Part shown: in pieces, positions 44,134-53,066 of the stretch
Layout of the letters: every line of letters begins with the position of its first letter
Position numbering within the stretch: position 1 is the first letter of the stretch
Origin: JBMNIZ01 sp050951405
GTDB taxonomy: Bacteria > Bacillota > DULZ01
NCBI GenBank assembly: GCA_050951405.1
Contig: JBMNIZ010000015.1
Coordinates: 170,640-234,639, forward strand
Direction of reading: 5' to 3'
Length of the DNA stretch: 64,000 bases
Program-made: the position numbers and the translations under genes
The notes under the pieces: model-generated
Database searches by the model: none
What the model was told of the DNA's origin: nothing
Seen by the model: only the letters and a program-made list of their open reading frames with translations

Positions 44134-44901
44134 TCATAGGATCAGCAGAGACCGGTTGCAGCGGCACTGCTCCTGCGATAAATGGCTGTGGGTGATAATG
44201 TCCAGAAAGAGTCTTGTCAACTTGGGCTTGTTCCTTTCCACCGCCTCCAGAATTTCCTCCGTGGTCATCTCTTTGGACATACCTGTGCAAAAATTGGAAA
44301 TAATGCCCACCCCCGCATAGCAGATGCCCAGTTCCCTGGCCAAAACCACTTCCGGTACACCGGTCATGCCCACCACATGGGCTCCCAACTGCCGATACAT
44401 GCGGATCTCCGCCGCCGTTTCAAAACGAGGTCCTTCGGTGCAGCAGTAAACAGCTTCGCCGGCAAAGGAAAGACCATGAGCAGGGGCTTTTTCCTGAAGC
44501 AGCTTTCTCAGTACAGGGCAATAAGGCTCGCTAACATCCAAGTGCACCACCTGATCTCCCCCGTCATAAAAAGTTAGAGGGCGGGCTTTGGTAAAATCAA
44601 GAAAATCTTGAAAAATAACCAGTTCTCCCGGCCACCAGTGGGGATGAGCGGAACCCACCGCATTAGTGGCAAAAATATGAGTGACGGCCAATTCCTTTAA
44701 AGCCCAGAGATTAGCCCGGAAATTGATTTTGTGGGGAGGAGTGGCATGGCCCCTGCCGTGCCTGGGCAAGAAGACAACCTCTCTGTCACCGGCTTTCTGC
44801 ACGCTCACTTCCACGCCGCCATAAGGCGTATCGACTCTTTCCCGCCTTTGCTCCCCTTCAAGACCATAGATACCGGTTCCCCCGATAATGGCGGCCCTCA
44901 T
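44134..44901 (-). CDS. mtnP: S-methyl-5'-thioadenosine phosphorylase family protein
   Basis: 255-aa type-II purine nucleoside phosphorylase fold (PNP/MTAP). AAIIGGTGIYGL phosphate loop, FLPRHGRGHATPPHKINFRAN, TNAVGSAHP, YCCTEGPRFETAAEI and GMTGVPEVVLARELGICY. Cleaves methylthioadenosine or methylthioinosine (or nucleosides) with phosphate for methionine and purine salvage; the exact 6-position preference is not resolved. TNAVGS and Pro-Glu in MTGVPE differ slightly from canonical MTAPs. ATG 44901 has AGGGGGAAA upstream. It follows icd, separated by 50 bases. Confidence 0.9.
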   Translation of the reverse strand: MRAAIIGGTGIYGLEGEQRRERVDTPYGGVEVSVQKAGDREVVFLPRHGRGHATPPHKINFRANLWALKELAVTHIFATNAVGSAHPHWWPGELVIFQDFLDFTKARPLTFYDGGDQVVHLDVSEPYCPVLRKLLQEKAPAHGLSFAGEAVYCCTEGPRFETAAEIRMYRQLGAHVVGMTGVPEVVLARELGICYAGVGIISNFCTGMSKEMTTEEILEAVERNKPKLTRLFLDIITHSHLSQEQCRCNRSLLIL

Positions 44902-44951
44902 TTTCCCCCTCCTGTCATACCTCATTCCAACATCATTGCTTCATCGTACTC

Positions 44952-46160
44952 TTACATATTCTCCAGCCGGCTGGCCACTTCTTTCAGAAAATCTTCGGTA
45001 TTGACGATGGTTTTCTTTTCCGTTTCCGCCAGTAAAGCCAGATCCTTCGTCATCACTCCCTCTTCAATAGTCTGCAAAGAAGCCTTTTCCAGCCGGTCAG
45101 CAAAATCCATCAAGGCTTGGACACCGTCCAATTCTCCCCTCTTTCTCAGGGCTCCCGTCCAAGCAAAAATTGTGGCTATAGAGTTGGTGGAAGTCTCTTC
45201 ACCCTTCAAATGCCGGTAATAATGACGGGTCACCGTACCATGAGCCGCCTCATACTCAAAATGGCCTTCAGGCGAAACCAACACGGAAGTCATCATGGCC
45301 AGGCTGCCGAAAGAAGCCGCCACCAAATCGGACATCACATCCCCGTCATAGTTCTTGCAGGCCCAAATCATCCCTCCTTCCGAGCGGATAACCCGGGCCA
45401 CCGCATCATCAATTAAAGTATAGAAATATTCCAGGTTGGCTGCTTGAAAACGCCCCTGAAATTCTTCTTCATAGACCTGCTGAAAAATATCCATAAAGGA
45501 ATGGTCATAAATCTTGGAAATGGTATCCTTAGTGGCAAACCACAAATCCTGCTTGGTACTCAAAGCATATTGAAAGCAGGAACGGGCAAAACTCCTAATG
45601 GAACTGTCCAGATTATGCATGCCCAAGATGACTCCCGGCCCGGTGAACTGGTAGATTTTTTGCCTGACCGTCTTGCCCTGCTCTGAAGTAAAAACCAATT
45701 CCGCCGTGCCGGGCCCATCTACCCGGTACTCCACATCCTTGTAAACATCACCGTAGGCATGCCGGGCGATGGTAATGGGCTTCCGCCAATTTTTCACCAG
45801 GGGCTTGATATTCTTGACCACAATGGGTGTGCGAAAAACCGTTCCATCCAAAATAGCCCTGATGGTGCCGTTGGGGCTTTTCCACATTTGTTTTAAATTA
45901 TATTCCTTCATCCGCTGGGCATTGGGGGTGATAGTGGCGCATTTTACCGCTACACCCAGCCTTTTTGTAGCCAGAGCCGCATCCACCGTAATTCGGTCCT
46001 CGGTAGCGTCCCGCTGCGGTAAACTCAGGTCGTAGTATTCGGTCTTCAGCTCTATGTAGGGCTCCAGGAGTATTTCCTTGATCTTTTGCCAGATAATCCT
46101 GGTCATTTCATCCCCATCCATCTCCACTAAAGGAATCTGCATCTTGATTTTTTCGGCCAT
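44952..46160 (-). CDS. icd: NADP-dependent isocitrate dehydrogenase (eukaryote-like subfamily)
   Basis: 402-aa homodimeric type. NxDGDEMTR-like start (VEMDGDEMTRIIW), KCATITPNAQRMKEY, SPNGTIRAILDGTVFRTPI, WKKP-like NWRKPITIARHAYGDVYK, NYDGDVMSDLVAASFGSLAMM and the EAAHGTVTRHY block. The sequence follows subfamily II (mitochondrial/cytosolic-like) rather than the E. coli type. Produces 2-oxoglutarate and NADPH for biosynthesis. ATG 46160 with AAGGAGACGAGG upstream. It lies near the transhydrogenase operon, which also sets the NADPH level, but the two are transcribed separately. Confidence 0.96.
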   Translation of the reverse strand: MAEKIKMQIPLVEMDGDEMTRIIWQKIKEILLEPYIELKTEYYDLSLPQRDATEDRITVDAALATKRLGVAVKCATITPNAQRMKEYNLKQMWKSPNGTIRAILDGTVFRTPIVVKNIKPLVKNWRKPITIARHAYGDVYKDVEYRVDGPGTAELVFTSEQGKTVRQKIYQFTGPGVILGMHNLDSSIRSFARSCFQYALSTKQDLWFATKDTISKIYDHSFMDIFQQVYEEEFQGRFQAANLEYFYTLIDDAVARVIRSEGGMIWACKNYDGDVMSDLVAASFGSLAMMTSVLVSPEGHFEYEAAHGTVTRHYYRHLKGEETSTNSIATIFAWTGALRKRGELDGVQALMDFADRLEKASLQTIEEGVMTKDLALLAETEKKTIVNTEDFLKEVASRLENM

Positions 46161-46298
46161 AGCCTCGTCTCCTTCCCGCTGTCTGAAATTGATTAACGTC
46201 TTCTATAGTTTAGCATAAAAAATAGAGCCAACCAAGCCCGCCCTCGGGATCCAAAAAACGCCTCCCAAGAAACCCGGACCTAAAAATAAGCAACCATT

Positions 46299-46332
46299 AA
46301 AAAAGACCGCCAACGAATTGGTCAGTTGGCGG
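46299..46332 (-). terminator. terminator of the MCP-like gene
   Basis: CCGCCAAC/GTTGGCGG 8-bp perfect stem with a 10-nt loop, followed on the minus strand by TCTTTTTTAATGG. Confidence 0.85.
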
Positions 46333-46353
46333 GCATCCTGGTCAAACGATCAT

Positions 46354-47546
46354 TTACTCAACTTTTAACAAATTGCCGCATGAGCTAAGGAGGCTCTCGC
46401 TGGTAAATTTGATATTATTGACAGCTTCAGCGATATGGGCAATGGCCGCTTTTTCTTCCCGGGATAGTGAATGCTATGTTTTCAACGTCCTCCTTGCTCA
46501 ACTGGATCTCCTGGGACAAATCCTTCAGGGAAGGCACTATCTCTTCCACCACCTTTTGGATACTTCTCGACGTGGGACTTGATCTTGTCCACAGAAGCCT
46601 GGCTTTCGTTGGCCAGCTTCCTCACTTCCTGAGCCACCACACCAAATCCCCGGCCTTGATCCCCGGCCCGGGCCGCTTCAATAGCTGCATTTAATGCCAG
46701 CAAATTGGTTTGGCTGGAAATATTTCTAATGGTGTCTACCACATTCCCGATGTTAGCCGTTGCTTGGAACAGTACATTGGATATATCCACAATGGAGGCG
46801 ACTTTTGTAGTATCTTCGATCATTTTCTGTGCTGACCAGATCAACTGTGCTGGAAGTGGTTTCAATAGAAGCATTGACCTCTTCTATGGCTGCCACTATT
46901 TGCTCAATTTGATCATTGAGATGTTGGGAGATTTCCCTGGTTTCGCTGGCAAAATGCTCGTAATTCACCTGATAAACAGCCTTCATCAATGCCTTTGTAC
47001 TCTCAAAAGTTGCTACTCTGTTTGCTGGTATGATAGTCACGTCTTTTGGCAAGTAAGAGGCATACTTGTTCATCAAATGTCCGCCGGGCCCCACAATGGT
47101 ATCTGCCCCGATAATGTATTTTGCCGTGGAAAGACTCTCAATCACCTGCTGCTGGGGTATCTCATTGTACGGCACGACTATGTAATTAACATGATCTACG
47201 TTATTCTCCCGGCAGTACTCTACAATTTTTTGCCCCTGGGCCGTATTATTGTTGAAAACAATGACATCCTCATTTGCTGGAATCTTCGCAATGGCCACAT
47301 AGAACAGATGCATCCGGAACAAGTTCCAAGGTAACTATTTTTTCCTGGGGTATTTTCTGTGCGGCCTCCGCAACCCTGGTAGGTAGAGCAGCAAATAAAT
47401 CGGCGATGGAATGGTCTGGAACGGATTTAAGCGCCATGGCACTGGAGATAATCTCATGAGGGAAACATTTCCCTAACAACAACTAACAGCTCTTGAGCCA
47501 CAGTTTCTGTACTACCAACAGTAACCAGCCTGATTTTCCCTTCCAT
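46354..47546 (-). pseudogene. soluble methyl-accepting-chemotaxis-like protein, frameshifted
   Basis: ATG 47546 with AGGAGAGGGG upstream. The N-terminal about 180 residues are an unrecognised sensor region with two Rossmann-like halves (MEGKIRLVTVGSTETVAQEL, EDVIVFNNNTAQGQKIVEY, AKYIIGADTIVGPGGHLMNK), possibly PrpR_N/binding-protein-like. A classic MCP signalling tip follows (QTNLLALNAAIEAARAGDQG, FGVVAQEVRKLANES). There is no transmembrane helix. The frame breaks near 47465 (extra C), 47300, 46840 and 46560. Joining them gives one continuous protein ending at 46354. Perhaps a cytoplasmic chemoreceptor; loss of function is likely if the shifts are real. Confidence 0.82.
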
Positions 47547-47740
47547 TTTCCCCTCTCCTTCATGTAGAAGCCAATTATTCCTCCTATGAAATTCACCTGC
47601 TGATGAGAGCTGCCGCCGGTAAAACAGCTGATTGCCAATAATTGCTAACGTTATCATGATACAACATTCCCCCGGCCACTGCAAGGGCATGAACCCTTTT
47701 CCGCCGGAAGATCTCCTGCTGTGGGTACTGAGAAAAAAGT

Positions 47741-47775
47741 AAAGGGCCTCTTCCGGCAAAAGCACCGGAAGAGGC
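47741..47775 (-). terminator. terminator of the stalk-domain protein gene
   Basis: GCCTCTTCCGG/CCGGAAGAGGC 11-bp perfect stem, 8-nt loop, followed by CCTTTACTTTTTTC on the minus strand. Confidence 0.85.
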
Positions 47776-47810
47776 TATCGGGGAAAGTCGCCTTCTTTAT
47801 TTCATGCTTA

Positions 47811-49040
47811 TTATTCATTCTCCCCCTGGATTTCCATGTCTTTCATCATCTGCTCCAGGTACTCCTGTTGGCTAATGGCGCCACTTACATCAGGGAGCTG
47901 AATATCCTCGCCAAAACCATACATTTGAGAGTCCCCGGACATCTGTATTTCCACGCTGACGGGGCCCTCAGGACTGATGGTCTCGTCCAGGACCATTTTA
48001 ATCTCCACCGCAAAGGTTCCCCGCTCAGTCAACAATGTCTCTTTGTTGATAAAGGACTCTGAGTAGCAACTTACTTCCATGGAAGCCAAGACACGTTCCA
48101 GCATCTGTTGCATTTCCGCCAGGGCAGCTTCTTCCTCCCCACCGAGGGGTACCTGGAAACCGGCCAATAGGCTGTCCAGATTAAGTTCGCCCAGTATCCC
48201 TTCCATAATTTCCTTATAGGAGGTAGTATCCAGATAGTTCCTCACGGTAAAATACTCTTGCCCTTCGATGGTCACATCATCCCCGAATACGTATACGAGG
48301 CCAAATTGGCTCATCATCTCCAAGGATTGCTGGGGAGTGATCTGGAGCAAGTTGGTCAGACTTTCCGTGATGCCCATGCCGCTCAGATCCTGAACAATCC
48401 ATTGATCTGTCAGGGGTATTTTTTGATAGACAGCATTGTCCTTCCAGACCATTTCCGTACTGACGCTATCCAGACCTAACAAAGCTTTTTCTTCTTCCGT
48501 CAATTCCATTTCTTCTAAAGGAAGATTCATGGTCTGCTTCAGATGCATGGCCAGGGGCTCGTATTGAAAGGCCCCTTCCAAATCCATAGTCATTTCAGGC
48601 ATTTCCGGGATAGGGCTTTCAGCCGGTCCGGCAATGTTCATTTTTAAGATAGCGCTGCCTTTGAACTTGGAAGTGTTCAGCTCCTGCTGCAGCCTGGTGG
48701 ATTCCGCTATTAACTCGGCAGCAGACCATTCACCATGTTTTTCCCGCCAGGAAACCAGAACTTGTTTCTTGCTTCCGTCCCAATCCACTTTTCCTCCCAA
48801 GCCGGTAAAGAACTCACGGATGGGGACATAATCCGGCTCTTCAACGCTGATACCCGGTATCTTGTTCAATGCATCCGCGGCAATGTAAGAAATTCCTTTT
48901 TCCACATAAACGTCAGCTTTGTACAACTGGCCATTAAACACTAAGTCCACCTGTTCACCGGCAGCAGCCGCCGGCACTGATAAAATCAGAAGCAGCAGTC
49001 CCGTTAGCAGCAATCCGCCAAGCTTTTTCCCAAACCTCAT
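47811..49040 (-). CDS. secreted stalk-domain (copper-amine-oxidase-N-like) protein with DUF6612-like body
   Basis: 409 aa. Signal peptide (KLGGLLLTGLLLLILSVPAAAA) then a partial stalk domain (NGQLYKADVYVEKGISYIAADALNK ends in a KVDW-G block). The stalk consists of GISYIAADAL and YVPIREFFTGLGGKVDWD. The remaining about 300 residues form an acidic beta-rich body with FKGSAILKMNIAG and many paired aromatic strands, resembling DUF6612/LppX-like lipid-binding folds of Firmicutes. No lipobox, so freely secreted or wall-bound. ATG 49040 with GGGGGAAAA upstream. Function unknown. It shares the stalk module with the NamZ-like protein at 36 kb. Confidence 0.8.
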   Translation of the reverse strand: MRFGKKLGGLLLTGLLLLILSVPAAAAGEQVDLVFNGQLYKADVYVEKGISYIAADALNKIPGISVEEPDYVPIREFFTGLGGKVDWDGSKKQVLVSWREKHGEWSAAELIAESTRLQQELNTSKFKGSAILKMNIAGPAESPIPEMPEMTMDLEGAFQYEPLAMHLKQTMNLPLEEMELTEEEKALLGLDSVSTEMVWKDNAVYQKIPLTDQWIVQDLSGMGITESLTNLLQITPQQSLEMMSQFGLVYVFGDDVTIEGQEYFTVRNYLDTTSYKEIMEGILGELNLDSLLAGFQVPLGGEEEAALAEMQQMLERVLASMEVSCYSESFINKETLLTERGTFAVEIKMVLDETISPEGPVSVEIQMSGDSQMYGFGEDIQLPDVSGAISQQEYLEQMMKDMEIQGENE

Positions 49041-49297
49041 TTTTCCTCCCCCTGTCTCACTTGTTGGAACCACCTTTCCGGTTTCATTATAATTTCATTA
49101 TAAGCTATCCGGATGCTTAAGTCCATGCCCATCCCGGCGGATACAGTCTTTTCCAGGTGCACAGCTTGACAGGATGGCGTTCAATGCATATAATGAAGCT
49201 GCAGGTGCAAAATAGACGAAAACCCTTGAGATTGGTTGCAGCAATGTCCCTACCAACAGACAAGGGTTTATTTTTTCCGGAGCTTGGGGGTCGGGCG

Positions 49298-49771
49298 GTG
49301 ACTGGGAAAGCAATCAAAATTGTAACCGAAAACCGTAAAGCCAGACATGAATATTTCATCGAAGAAACCCTTGAAGCGGGAATGGTCTTGACGGGCACAG
49401 AAGCAAAATCGCTCCGGGCGGGCAAAGCCAGCCTGCAGGATAGCTTTGCTCGGGTTGAAAATGGGGAAGTCTTTCTTTACAATATGCACATCAGCCCCTA
49501 TGAAAGGGGCAATCGCTTTAACCATGACCCGAAAAGAACAAGGAAACTTCTGCTGAACAAAAGTGAGATTCGTCGTCTCATCGGCAAGACCCGGGAAAAA
49601 GGTTTTACCCTGATCCCCTTGAAAGCATATTTTAATTCCCGGGGTTTCGCTAAACTGGAACTGGCTTTAGCCCGGGGCAAGAAGCTTTGGGATAAAAGAG
49701 AAGACATTGCCGCCCGGGATGCTAAGCGCGAAATGGAAAGAGCTTTCCGGGACAGGCAGAAGTTAGGCTAA
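49298..49771 (+). CDS. smpB: SsrA-binding protein SmpB
   Basis: 157-aa partner of tmRNA in trans-translation; delivers tmRNA to stalled ribosomes. Conserved blocks RKARHEYFIEETLEAGMVL, GTEAKSLRAGKASLQDSFA, HISPYERGNRFNHDP and the C-terminal DKREDIAARDAKREMERAFR tail. The GTG at 49298 is the family-consistent start (VTGKAIKIV); upstream in-frame ATGs would add about 47 non-homologous residues. The ribosome site (GGGGG at about 8 bases) is weak. It lies 37 bases before ssrA. Confidence 0.96.
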   Translation: MTGKAIKIVTENRKARHEYFIEETLEAGMVLTGTEAKSLRAGKASLQDSFARVENGEVFLYNMHISPYERGNRFNHDPKRTRKLLLNKSEIRRLIGKTREKGFTLIPLKAYFNSRGFAKLELALARGKKLWDKREDIAARDAKREMERAFRDRQKLG

Positions 49772-49808
49772 GAGTGGAAAAAAGGACGAAAATGGGCATA
49801 ATAGACAT

Positions 49809-50161
49809 GGGGGCGTACTGGTTTCGACGGGGGATGGTATTGGCGAAAGTAGCCAGGCGGGGTTCCATCAGCCCGTAATACGGTGGATCTAAATTAAACG
49901 CCAAAGAAAATTACGCTTTAGCTGCTTAGTTAGCGGCTAACCTTCTACCTACTGCTCCCGCGGTGTAGGATAGAGGGGCGACAGAGCGGGATACTCCGGA
50001 TAGACCGATCGCTATATCCGGGGGAAAAAGAAGCGATCTAGCGGAAAACCTCTCCTGTCCTTGGGAGAAGTTTTTGGCGAAACCCTAAACAAGGACTATC
50101 CTGGTAGAAGCTTTCGTGGGTACTCCTTCGGACGGGGGTTCGATTCCCCCCGCCTCCACCA
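49809..50161 (+). ncRNA. ssrA: transfer-messenger RNA (tmRNA)
   Basis: Begins GGGGGCG and ends CGCCTCCACCA, forming the acceptor stem with one G-U pair. The TTTCGACGGGG D-loop region near the 5' end and the GGGTTCGATTCCCCC T-arm near the 3' end are standard. The tag reading frame at 49900-49929 encodes AKENYALAA followed by TAG, a typical Clostridia-like degradation tag ending in ALAA. Follows smpB on the same strand. The 3' CCA is encoded. Confidence 0.97.
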
Positions 50162-50189
50162 AAATACAACGAAAATATTGATTTAATAA

Positions 50190-50256
50190 AAGCCCCTCAA
50201 GAGGATGGGGCTTTCAGCTTTTTCGAGCATCACTTTCAGTGGTGCTTTTTTATTTT
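50190..50256 (+). terminator. tandem terminators after ssrA
   Basis: First stem AGCCCC/GGGGCT (50191-50212) with TTTCAGCTTTTT; second stem GCATCAC/GTGGTGC (50227-50245) with TTTTTTATTTTT. Confidence 0.85.
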
Positions 50257-50358
50257 TGTAATCTTTTGCACTCTACAGTTGAAAAAATCATCCTCGACAG
50301 TCTATTTTTAAAAATAAAAATAATTTATAAGGCCGGCAAAGACCATTTATACATTTAA

Positions 50359-50388
50359 TTGGATTTATTGTATGCCCTTATATATAAT
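50359..50388 (+). promoter_or_regulatory. probable promoter of the corrinoid/ABC cluster
   Basis: TTGGAT and TATAAT with an 18-base spacer, in a markedly AT-rich 180-bp stretch (50260-50440), about 55 bases before the first gene. Confidence 0.5.
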
Positions 50389-50443
50389 TTATAAACGCTG
50401 AATAAAAAACAATAAATATATTTTTGGAGGGCGGTTCGTTCCT

Positions 50444-51076
50444 ATGAGTCTACTGGAGGCAATCAGCGATGCCATTCTCAGGCAAAATGAAGAAGAAACC
50501 GTTTCTTTGGTGCATAAGGCTTTGGAAGAGGGATATCCGCCCCTGGAAATCATGAATAATGCCTTAATCCCCGGCATCTATGCAGTCGGTGAAAGGTTTA
50601 GAGACGGGATCTACTTCATTCCGGAAATGATCTGCGGGGCTGCAGCCATGCAGAAGGGAATGGATGTTCTGAGGCCCTTGATCGCATCGGAGCCGGATCA
50701 CTTTGACGGCAAGGTGGTCATTGGAACAATTGCCGGAGATATGCATGACATCGGCAAGAATATCGTGGCCATCATGCTGAAATCCGCCGGATTTCATGTT
50801 TTTGATCTGGGCTGTGACGTGCCGGCAAAAGCATTTGTTGATGCGGCGGAAAAAAACGAAGCTGATCTGGTGGGGATCTCCGCACTGCTCAGCTCCACCA
50901 TGCTTTCCATTCCGGATGTGATCGATGAACTCAGCAAACGGGGCCTGCGGGATCGCGTAAAAGTCATTGTCGGCGGTGCGGCTGTTACCCAAACATTTGC
51001 AGATCGCATTGGCGCGGACGGTTATGCGGAAGATGCCATGAATGCTGTTCGGGTGGCTCAAGATTTAATTAAGTAA
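50444..51076 (+). CDS. methyltransferase corrinoid protein (B12-binding)
   Basis: 210-aa cobalamin shuttle protein of the MtaC/MttC/MtmC family. Residues 1-88 form the helical B12-binding cap (SLLEAISDAILRQNEEE); residues 89-210 form the Rossmann-like corrinoid domain with GDMHDIGKNIV, giving the D-x-H-x-x-G signature (Asp99, His101, Gly104), plus SALLSST and VGGAAVT. It carries a methyl group between a substrate methyltransferase and a methyl acceptor enzyme. ATG 50444 with GGAGGG upstream. First gene of the cluster. A dedicated MtbB/MttB-type substrate methyltransferase and a corrinoid reactivase are absent here. Confidence 0.93.
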   Translation: MSLLEAISDAILRQNEEETVSLVHKALEEGYPPLEIMNNALIPGIYAVGERFRDGIYFIPEMICGAAAMQKGMDVLRPLIASEPDHFDGKVVIGTIAGDMHDIGKNIVAIMLKSAGFHVFDLGCDVPAKAFVDAAEKNEADLVGISALLSSTMLSIPDVIDELSKRGLRDRVKVIVGGAAVTQTFADRIGADGYAEDAMNAVRVAQDLIK

Positions 51077-51088
51077 GGATGAAAGGTC

Positions 51089-53062
51089 ATGATGGTAAAA
51101 AAAGTGATTTGCGGCCTTTGTGCCTGTAATTGTATTTTAAAAGCTCACTGTGACAAAGAAGGCCTTTTGCCAAACATCAAGGGAGATGAAAATAGTATTA
51201 CAGGGGGCTTTTCCTGCATTAAGGGCCGGTCCATAGCTAAAATCGCCAGGAGTAAAAACCGCCTGCAAACCCCCTTGCTCAAAAAGCCCAGTGGAGAATT
51301 TGTGCCGATTACCATTGATGAAGCATTGGACCGGCTTGCAGAAGAAATGCTCACCATTAAAAAGGACTTCGGCCCATCTGCTTTTGCTTTTCACAGCGGC
51401 CAAGCGGGAGTGCGCAGGCAGTTTTCCCGGTTGACAGCTTATACGGCCAAGCTTTTTGGTTCTGTCAATTATTCAGGTATCGGTGCTACCTGCAATATTT
51501 CCAAACGCTTGGCATATCACCTGACGCTGGGGGCTTTCCCAAAATGCAATTATAAAAAGGCAAAAACCATTGTTTTATGGGGTCATAATGCCCCCCATAC
51601 CCATCCTTACGATTGGCATGTCATCAACAGCAGGTGCAATCAGAAGGCCAAGCTGATTATTATTGATCCCCAAAAAACTCCTGCCTGCAGGTCGGGCGTG
51701 CTTCACTTGCCTTTAATCCCAGGGACGGATATTTACTTGGCTTGGGCAATGCTCAAAATTGCCGTGGACAACAAATGGCAGCAATCCGCCCTGGAAGATA
51801 AGCTAAAGGGGCTGCCGGAACTAATTGATGCTCTAAATGAATTTGACGCCGTTGAGCTCTGCCGTATTTGCGGCCTGGCCTATGAAAATGTCCATGAAGC
51901 GACAAGGCGGATCATGAAGGAAAAACCTGCAACCATAATGGTCGGAACTGCTGTAGAACTACAGCGGCACGGTTTTCAGGCAGCACGGGCCATTGCCCTT
52001 TTACAGGCCTTAGCAGGATTGGAAGCTCTGGCCTTTTGCCCCAAGCCATCATACAAGCAATTTCCCGTTCAAGCCCATGGGGAAGGAACAATGGTAGGGT
52101 CTTCCCAGTATCCCCTTTTCACCGAATTTGCCGGTTATGCCCAAAGCAACTTATTATTAAAAAGCATTGAAAATAACGATGTGAAAGGATTGTTGGTGGT
52201 TGGGGGCAATCCGCTGCTAACCTGGACGGATGCGGCAAGAAACAAAGAGGCCTTCTCGAGGCTTCAATTTTTGGCTGTGATGGATAATTTTCTGACTGCC
52301 ACCGCCAAAGAGGCGGATTTAATCATCCCGGCAGCCAGTCCCGGGGAAAAATATGAGCTGATTGAATGCATTTCCAGTGAAGGAGATGTGTACATAAACC
52401 TGTCTGAACCCATCCTGCCTCCTTTGGCCATCAATGAGGTGGAATTTTTTAAAGGCCTGGCGGAAAGATTGGGTTTTGGCCATGCCATGCCCTGGAACAA
52501 TTCCTGGGAATTTTTTAATTACCTGCTGGAGCCCTTGCAGCTGGATTGTGAGAAACTGCTGGAAACTCCAAATGGAAGTTTTTATGCTTCCGGTATGAAG
52601 TGGGAAGATTTAAAAAACGGCTGGGACGGAATAAATATTGTAGCGCCTACACTAAAAGCATACGGGCATCAAGTACCGCCTGTTCCTCCCAAATACAGTG
52701 TCCCCGCCGAAAATAAAGTGATTTTAACCACTTGTGACAAGCCGAAGGAATTGGTGCACACCCGCTATCGCTCGGTGGACAGCTTAGCAAAAAACCACAA
52801 GCCGGTAATCAAACTGGCTTCACGAACGGCTCGGAAACATGGCATCAAAACAGGAGACATGGTAGAGGTCAGCCGCAACAATTATTGTCTTATTGCCGAG
52901 GCAAGGGTTTCTGATGATGTGATTGGAGCGGATGCAGTACTCGGCCACGGCTGGGAGGAGCTTAATGTCAATGCTTTCACCAGCCTGGCCGAATTGGATG
53001 CGGTTACCGGCTTTCCCCATGCGGTCGGAATAGAGGTCACCATCAAAAAATACAGGGGGTAA
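51089..53062 (+). CDS. molybdopterin (Mo/W-bis-MGD) oxidoreductase-family protein
   Basis: 657 aa. N-terminal [4Fe-4S] motif C8-x2-C11-x3-C15-x27-C43, MGD-binding domains (TIVLWGHNAPHTHP, IIDPQKTPACRSG, GLLVVGGNPLLTW, AKEADLIIPAASPGEK) and a C-terminal molydop_binding domain. A Cys in GATCNISK sits where formate dehydrogenases and acetylene hydratase carry the metal ligand. No signal peptide and no partner electron-transfer subunits, so a soluble, perhaps non-redox or self-contained enzyme. ATG at 51089 (an ATG follows directly) with AAAGG upstream. Reaction unknown; placed between a corrinoid protein and a UroD-like methyltransferase, 12 and 4 bases apart. Confidence 0.9.
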   Translation: MMVKKVICGLCACNCILKAHCDKEGLLPNIKGDENSITGGFSCIKGRSIAKIARSKNRLQTPLLKKPSGEFVPITIDEALDRLAEEMLTIKKDFGPSAFAFHSGQAGVRRQFSRLTAYTAKLFGSVNYSGIGATCNISKRLAYHLTLGAFPKCNYKKAKTIVLWGHNAPHTHPYDWHVINSRCNQKAKLIIIDPQKTPACRSGVLHLPLIPGTDIYLAWAMLKIAVDNKWQQSALEDKLKGLPELIDALNEFDAVELCRICGLAYENVHEATRRIMKEKPATIMVGTAVELQRHGFQAARAIALLQALAGLEALAFCPKPSYKQFPVQAHGEGTMVGSSQYPLFTEFAGYAQSNLLLKSIENNDVKGLLVVGGNPLLTWTDAARNKEAFSRLQFLAVMDNFLTATAKEADLIIPAASPGEKYELIECISSEGDVYINLSEPILPPLAINEVEFFKGLAERLGFGHAMPWNNSWEFFNYLLEPLQLDCEKLLETPNGSFYASGMKWEDLKNGWDGINIVAPTLKAYGHQVPPVPPKYSVPAENKVILTTCDKPKELVHTRYRSVDSLAKNHKPVIKLASRTARKHGIKTGDMVEVSRNNYCLIAEARVSDDVIGADAVLGHGWEELNVNAFTSLAELDAVTGFPHAVGIEVTIKKYRG

Positions 53063-53066
53063 CAAT

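Noticed and set aside
50095..50161. ssrA 3' end as an attL with a partner attR after the corrinoid/ABC cluster
   Set aside because: No second copy of the tmRNA T-arm/acceptor sequence and no integrase was found between 56.8 and 57.3 kb.
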